In this document: in pieces, positions 22,911 through 24,744 of the stretch | Position numbering within the stretch: the first letter of the stretch is position 1 | Layout of the letters: each line of letters begins with the position of its first letter | DNA from: an uncultured Eubacterium sp. | Lineage (GTDB): Bacteria > Bacillota > Clostridia > Lachnospirales > Lachnospiraceae | Length of the DNA stretch: 24,744 nt | Reading direction: 5' to 3' | Assembly: GCA_934320655.1 (NCBI GenBank) | Contig: CAKRFN010000028.1 | Coordinates: 1 to 24,744, forward strand | Notes under the pieces: generated by a model | The model's database searches: none | Seen by the model: only the letters and a program-made list of their open reading frames with translations | Told to the model about the DNA's origin: nothing | Program-made: the position numbers and the translations under genes

Positions 22911-22939
22911 ATATTAGCACATAGCAGCGAAATAATCAA
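22911..22939 (-). promoter_or_regulatory. Promoter of the ATPase/TOPRIM pair
   Basis: TTGATT (22934-22939), a 17-base spacer and TAATAT (22911-22916) lie on the minus strand about 37 bases before the ATPase start. Confidence 0.65.
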
Positions 22940-23011
22940 TTCAATTTTAAATTTCGGTATTTTTTATTTCTTTTTTTCTATTACATCATGAAAAAACTGA
23001 CACATCATCAG

Positions 23012-23118
23012 CACTCATTATATTGTGATTTCATCACTCAATAATATCGCCGCTCGTCAAATGCAAATAAATTTGCATTTTTCTCACTTGCGCTCATTAT
23101 ATCACAATTATATTGTGT
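23012..23118 (-). repeat. Repeat-like intergenic stretch with a 19-codon ORF
   Basis: ATTATATTGTG occurs at 23017-23027 and again at 23107-23117, flanking an AAATGCAAA/TTTGCATTT hairpin (23059-23080). On the minus strand the stretch holds a tiny ORF (23038-23097) reading MSASEKNANLFAFDERRYY and stopping at TGA. A one-base frame shift just before that stop would continue as SDEITI and stop. It lacks a ribosome site of the usual strength. Such short, hairpin-bearing units look like dispersed intergenic repeats; only one copy lies in this window. Confidence 0.35.
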
Positions 23119-23184
23119 CTAAATTTTTCTTATTGATTCTGGACATATATATTCGAAGTACAGGCGGCTCTTTTAGTACCATAA

Positions 23185-23361
23185 AAGTGTAGTTGTTAGA
23201 GAGTAATTAACTCTGACATCTGCACTTATTTTATTATAATAAGGGGAGTAATTGGTCTGACGTGGCTCTTTTTGGATCAAAGCATCCGTCAAAAAAACCG
23301 TTAACCAACCCTTTATTATAAGCATTCGATTAAGCAGGTAGGGACCCGCTCCCGCGTAACC
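23185..23361 (+). ncRNA. Candidate bridge RNA (guide RNA) of the IS110 element
   Basis: The non-coding left end folds into a multi-domain structure. Stem-loop 1: AAGTGTAG (23185-23192) pairs with CTGCACTT (23220-23227); a 3x3 internal loop follows, then TTAGAG with CTCTGA and a 9-base loop. Domain 2: TTATAATAAGGG (23234-23245) pairs with CCC-T-TTATTATAA (23309-23321), 12 pairs with one bulge. It encloses TTGGT/ACCAA, GACG/CGTC and GGAT/ATCC helices separated by internal loops. Domain 3: GGT-GGGA with TCCC-ACC (23337-23361). Bridge RNAs of the IS110 group are known to come from this position and to carry target-binding and donor-binding loops in such domains. Exact ends and loop assignments are inferred. 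Confidence 0.62.
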
Positions 23362-23426
23362 AACTAAACTGGATGGTAATAAGTGTGGCTGGAACAATTA
23401 CTAAAAATAGTTCGAGGAGGTACGTG

Positions 23427-24632
23427 ATGATAAGTGTAGGAATTGATGTATCTAAGGTAAAAAGTACTATCTGTATTCTTAAACCTTATGGAGAGATAGT
23501 ATGTAGCCCGTTTGAGGTGCGGCATGAAGAAAGGGCGATGGAAGCGCTTGTGGATCTGTTGGCGAAACTGGACGGAGAGGTAAGAGTTGTGATGGAGGCA
23601 ACAGGTATTTATCACTTACCAGTATTGACATTTCTTCGCGATAAGGGATACTTCGTGTCTGTAATCAATCCGTTTGCAATGAAGAAGTATGCAAGGGACA
23701 ACAGTACCAGAGGGGCTAAAACGGACAGGCTGGATTCAATTATGATCGCGAATTATGGCATTGAAAAATGGTACAAACTTCAGAAATATGAAGGAGACGA
23801 AGAAACATATGCTGAGCTTAAGCTACTAGGACGCAGATATCGGCACTATATGGAGCTTCATATTAAGGCTTTGCAAGAACTTACGCATATACTGGATTAC
23901 GTTATGCCTGGCGTCAAAAAGATGTTTAATAGCTGGAATGAGGCTAACGGCAAAGATAAGCTTAGTGACTTTGTTGAGAAGTTTTGGCATTTTGATTTGA
24001 TTACATCAAAGAAGCTTGAAGAATTCACGGAGGAATACTTGGTCTGGGCGAAGGAAAAGAAATACCATTGCAGCAAGTCCAAGGCTGAAGCAGTCTACGA
24101 ACTGGCATGCAATGGTATTACTACACTGTCTTCCAATACCCCATCGACCAAAATGTTGGTACAGGAAGCTGTTTCTGTGTTGAGGGCTGTAGATAGCTCT
24201 CTGGCACTTATTTTAGCACGTATGAAGTCACTTGCGAAGTCCCTTCCTGAATATTCAACAGTACGTGAAATGGGAGGTGTCGGAGATGTTCTTGCTCCTA
24301 AACTAATTGCAGAAATTGGTGATGTGCGAAGATTACATAATGCCAAGGCACTCATTGCATGGGCGGGAATTGATCCGCCGCCATATGAATCTGGACAGTT
24401 CATTGGATCAAAGAGAAAGATAACAAAACGTGGATCGGCAACGTTAAGAAAAGTGGGTTATGAAGTAATGCGAGTTCTTAAGAGTCATCCAGCACCGAAG
24501 GATGATGCCGTTTATAACTATATTTTGAAGAAAGAAGCTGAGGGAAAGAGCAAGAAACATGCAAAGATAGCTGGTCTGAATAAATTTCTAAGGATATATT
24601 ACTCCAGAGTAATGGAAGTTTATCAGAAATAA
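23427..24632 (+). CDS. IS110-family transposase (DEDD/Tnp20 recombinase)
   Basis: This 401-residue recombinase works with a bridge RNA to insert its element at a guided target. The N-terminal RuvC-like DEDD domain shows Asp7 in GIDVSKVKS, Glu57 in VMEATGIY, and Asp100 and Asp103 in GAKTDRLDS. A helical coiled region follows (about 115-260). The C-terminal Transposase_20 domain (about 270-385) carries REMGGVGDVLAPKLIAEIGD, NAKALIAWAGIDPPPYESGQF and GSKRKITKRGSATLRKVGYEVM, which includes the Ser used for DNA cleavage in this family. The start at 23427 has GAGGAGG 6 bases upstream; the frame from 23373 has none. The protein is complete and looks active, with no stop or frameshift. Confidence 0.95.
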   Translation: MISVGIDVSKVKSTICILKPYGEIVCSPFEVRHEERAMEALVDLLAKLDGEVRVVMEATGIYHLPVLTFLRDKGYFVSVINPFAMKKYARDNSTRGAKTDRLDSIMIANYGIEKWYKLQKYEGDEETYAELKLLGRRYRHYMELHIKALQELTHILDYVMPGVKKMFNSWNEANGKDKLSDFVEKFWHFDLITSKKLEEFTEEYLVWAKEKKYHCSKSKAEAVYELACNGITTLSSNTPSTKMLVQEAVSVLRAVDSSLALILARMKSLAKSLPEYSTVREMGGVGDVLAPKLIAEIGDVRRLHNAKALIAWAGIDPPPYESGQFIGSKRKITKRGSATLRKVGYEVMRVLKSHPAPKDDAVYNYILKKEAEGKSKKHAKIAGLNKFLRIYYSRVMEVYQK

Positions 24633-24744
24633 AAAAAGCTTGTTGCAGTTGTTTTGGCTGGATAATAGAGACCGTTTCAAGTTTTGTGTAAACAGAAAAA
24701 ACTGATATAAGATATGTCATTAGTTATCGGGGACAGAGCCTGAA
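24633..24744. other. Right non-coding end of the IS110 element or flank
   Basis: The 112 bases after the transposase stop contain no gene, no clear hairpin terminator and no recognisable inverted end. In IS110-group elements the right end is short, so the element boundary may lie within this stretch. Confidence 0.4.

Larger units (their letters stand above)
23130..24744 (+). mobile_element. IS110-family insertion sequence (ends not exactly placed)
   Basis: The element consists of a long non-coding left end, a DEDD transposase gene (23427-24632) and a right end running to or past the window edge. IS110 elements lack clear terminal inverted repeats, so the ends are estimates; only a weak CAGGC...GGCTC / GAGCCTG similarity is visible (23161-23170 and 24736-24742). 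The long non-coding part before the gene, not after it, places it in the IS110 group rather than IS1111. Confidence 0.75.

Noticed and set aside
23173..23397. Minus-strand frame of 74 codons
   Set aside because: It lies in the structured IS110 left end, has no ribosome site or family resemblance, and is likely a shadow.
1..24744. CRISPR array or rRNA genes
   Set aside because: No regularly spaced repeats and no rRNA-like stretch were seen anywhere in the window.

Overview
This window looks like the chromosome of a low-to-mid GC anaerobic Firmicute, most likely a Lachnospiraceae-type clostridium. The evidence is AGGAGG-type ribosome sites, TTGACA/TATAAT promoters, the families present (PadR/DUF1700/toastrack/PspC stress operon, DUF6612, CapA, MgtE, gpmI, pur genes) and tRNAs without an encoded CCA. 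Species cannot be fixed by eye. Almost all core genes lie on the minus strand. The two ends of the window are mobile DNA.

Left end (1-2680): an IS481-like element runs in from the left edge and ends near 616. Its 509-nt transposase frame is open to the edge. It cuts into the 5' part of a dinD-like gene (617-1335). After a structured non-coding stretch comes a tyrosine integrase (1512-2528) whose 3' end faces the 3' end of a tRNA-Leu(CAA), the usual boundary of a tRNA-targeting genomic island.

Central core (2683-20760, minus strand): mgtE, an N-acetylmuramoyl-L-alanine amidase and lysA form an Mg2+/cell-wall/lysine cluster. It is preceded by a leader with a strong promoter, a 27-codon ORF and mutually exclusive antiterminator and terminator helices, which looks like a translation-sensing attenuator. 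Next are a DUF6612 secreted protein with a membrane GGDEF-EAL protein, tRNA-Thr(GGU), a lytic transglycosylase, purB-purF-purC-gpmI, a CapA-like metallophosphatase, a membrane protein of unknown role, and a PadR-controlled envelope-stress operon (padR, DUF1700, toastrack repeats, pspC).

Right end (20760-24744): a visibly AT-richer pair with overlapping reading frames encodes an ABC-type AAA ATPase and a small TOPRIM-like protein. It resembles the AbiL/RloAB/PARIS class of phage-defence modules. A short repeat-like intergenic stretch follows. The window ends in an IS110-family element with a DEDD transposase, whose roughly 250-nt non-coding left end folds into a bridge-RNA-like structure.

The most notable items are the mgtE leader attenuator, the ATPase/TOPRIM pair, the IS110 guide-RNA candidate and the IS-interrupted dinD beside a tRNA-linked integrase.
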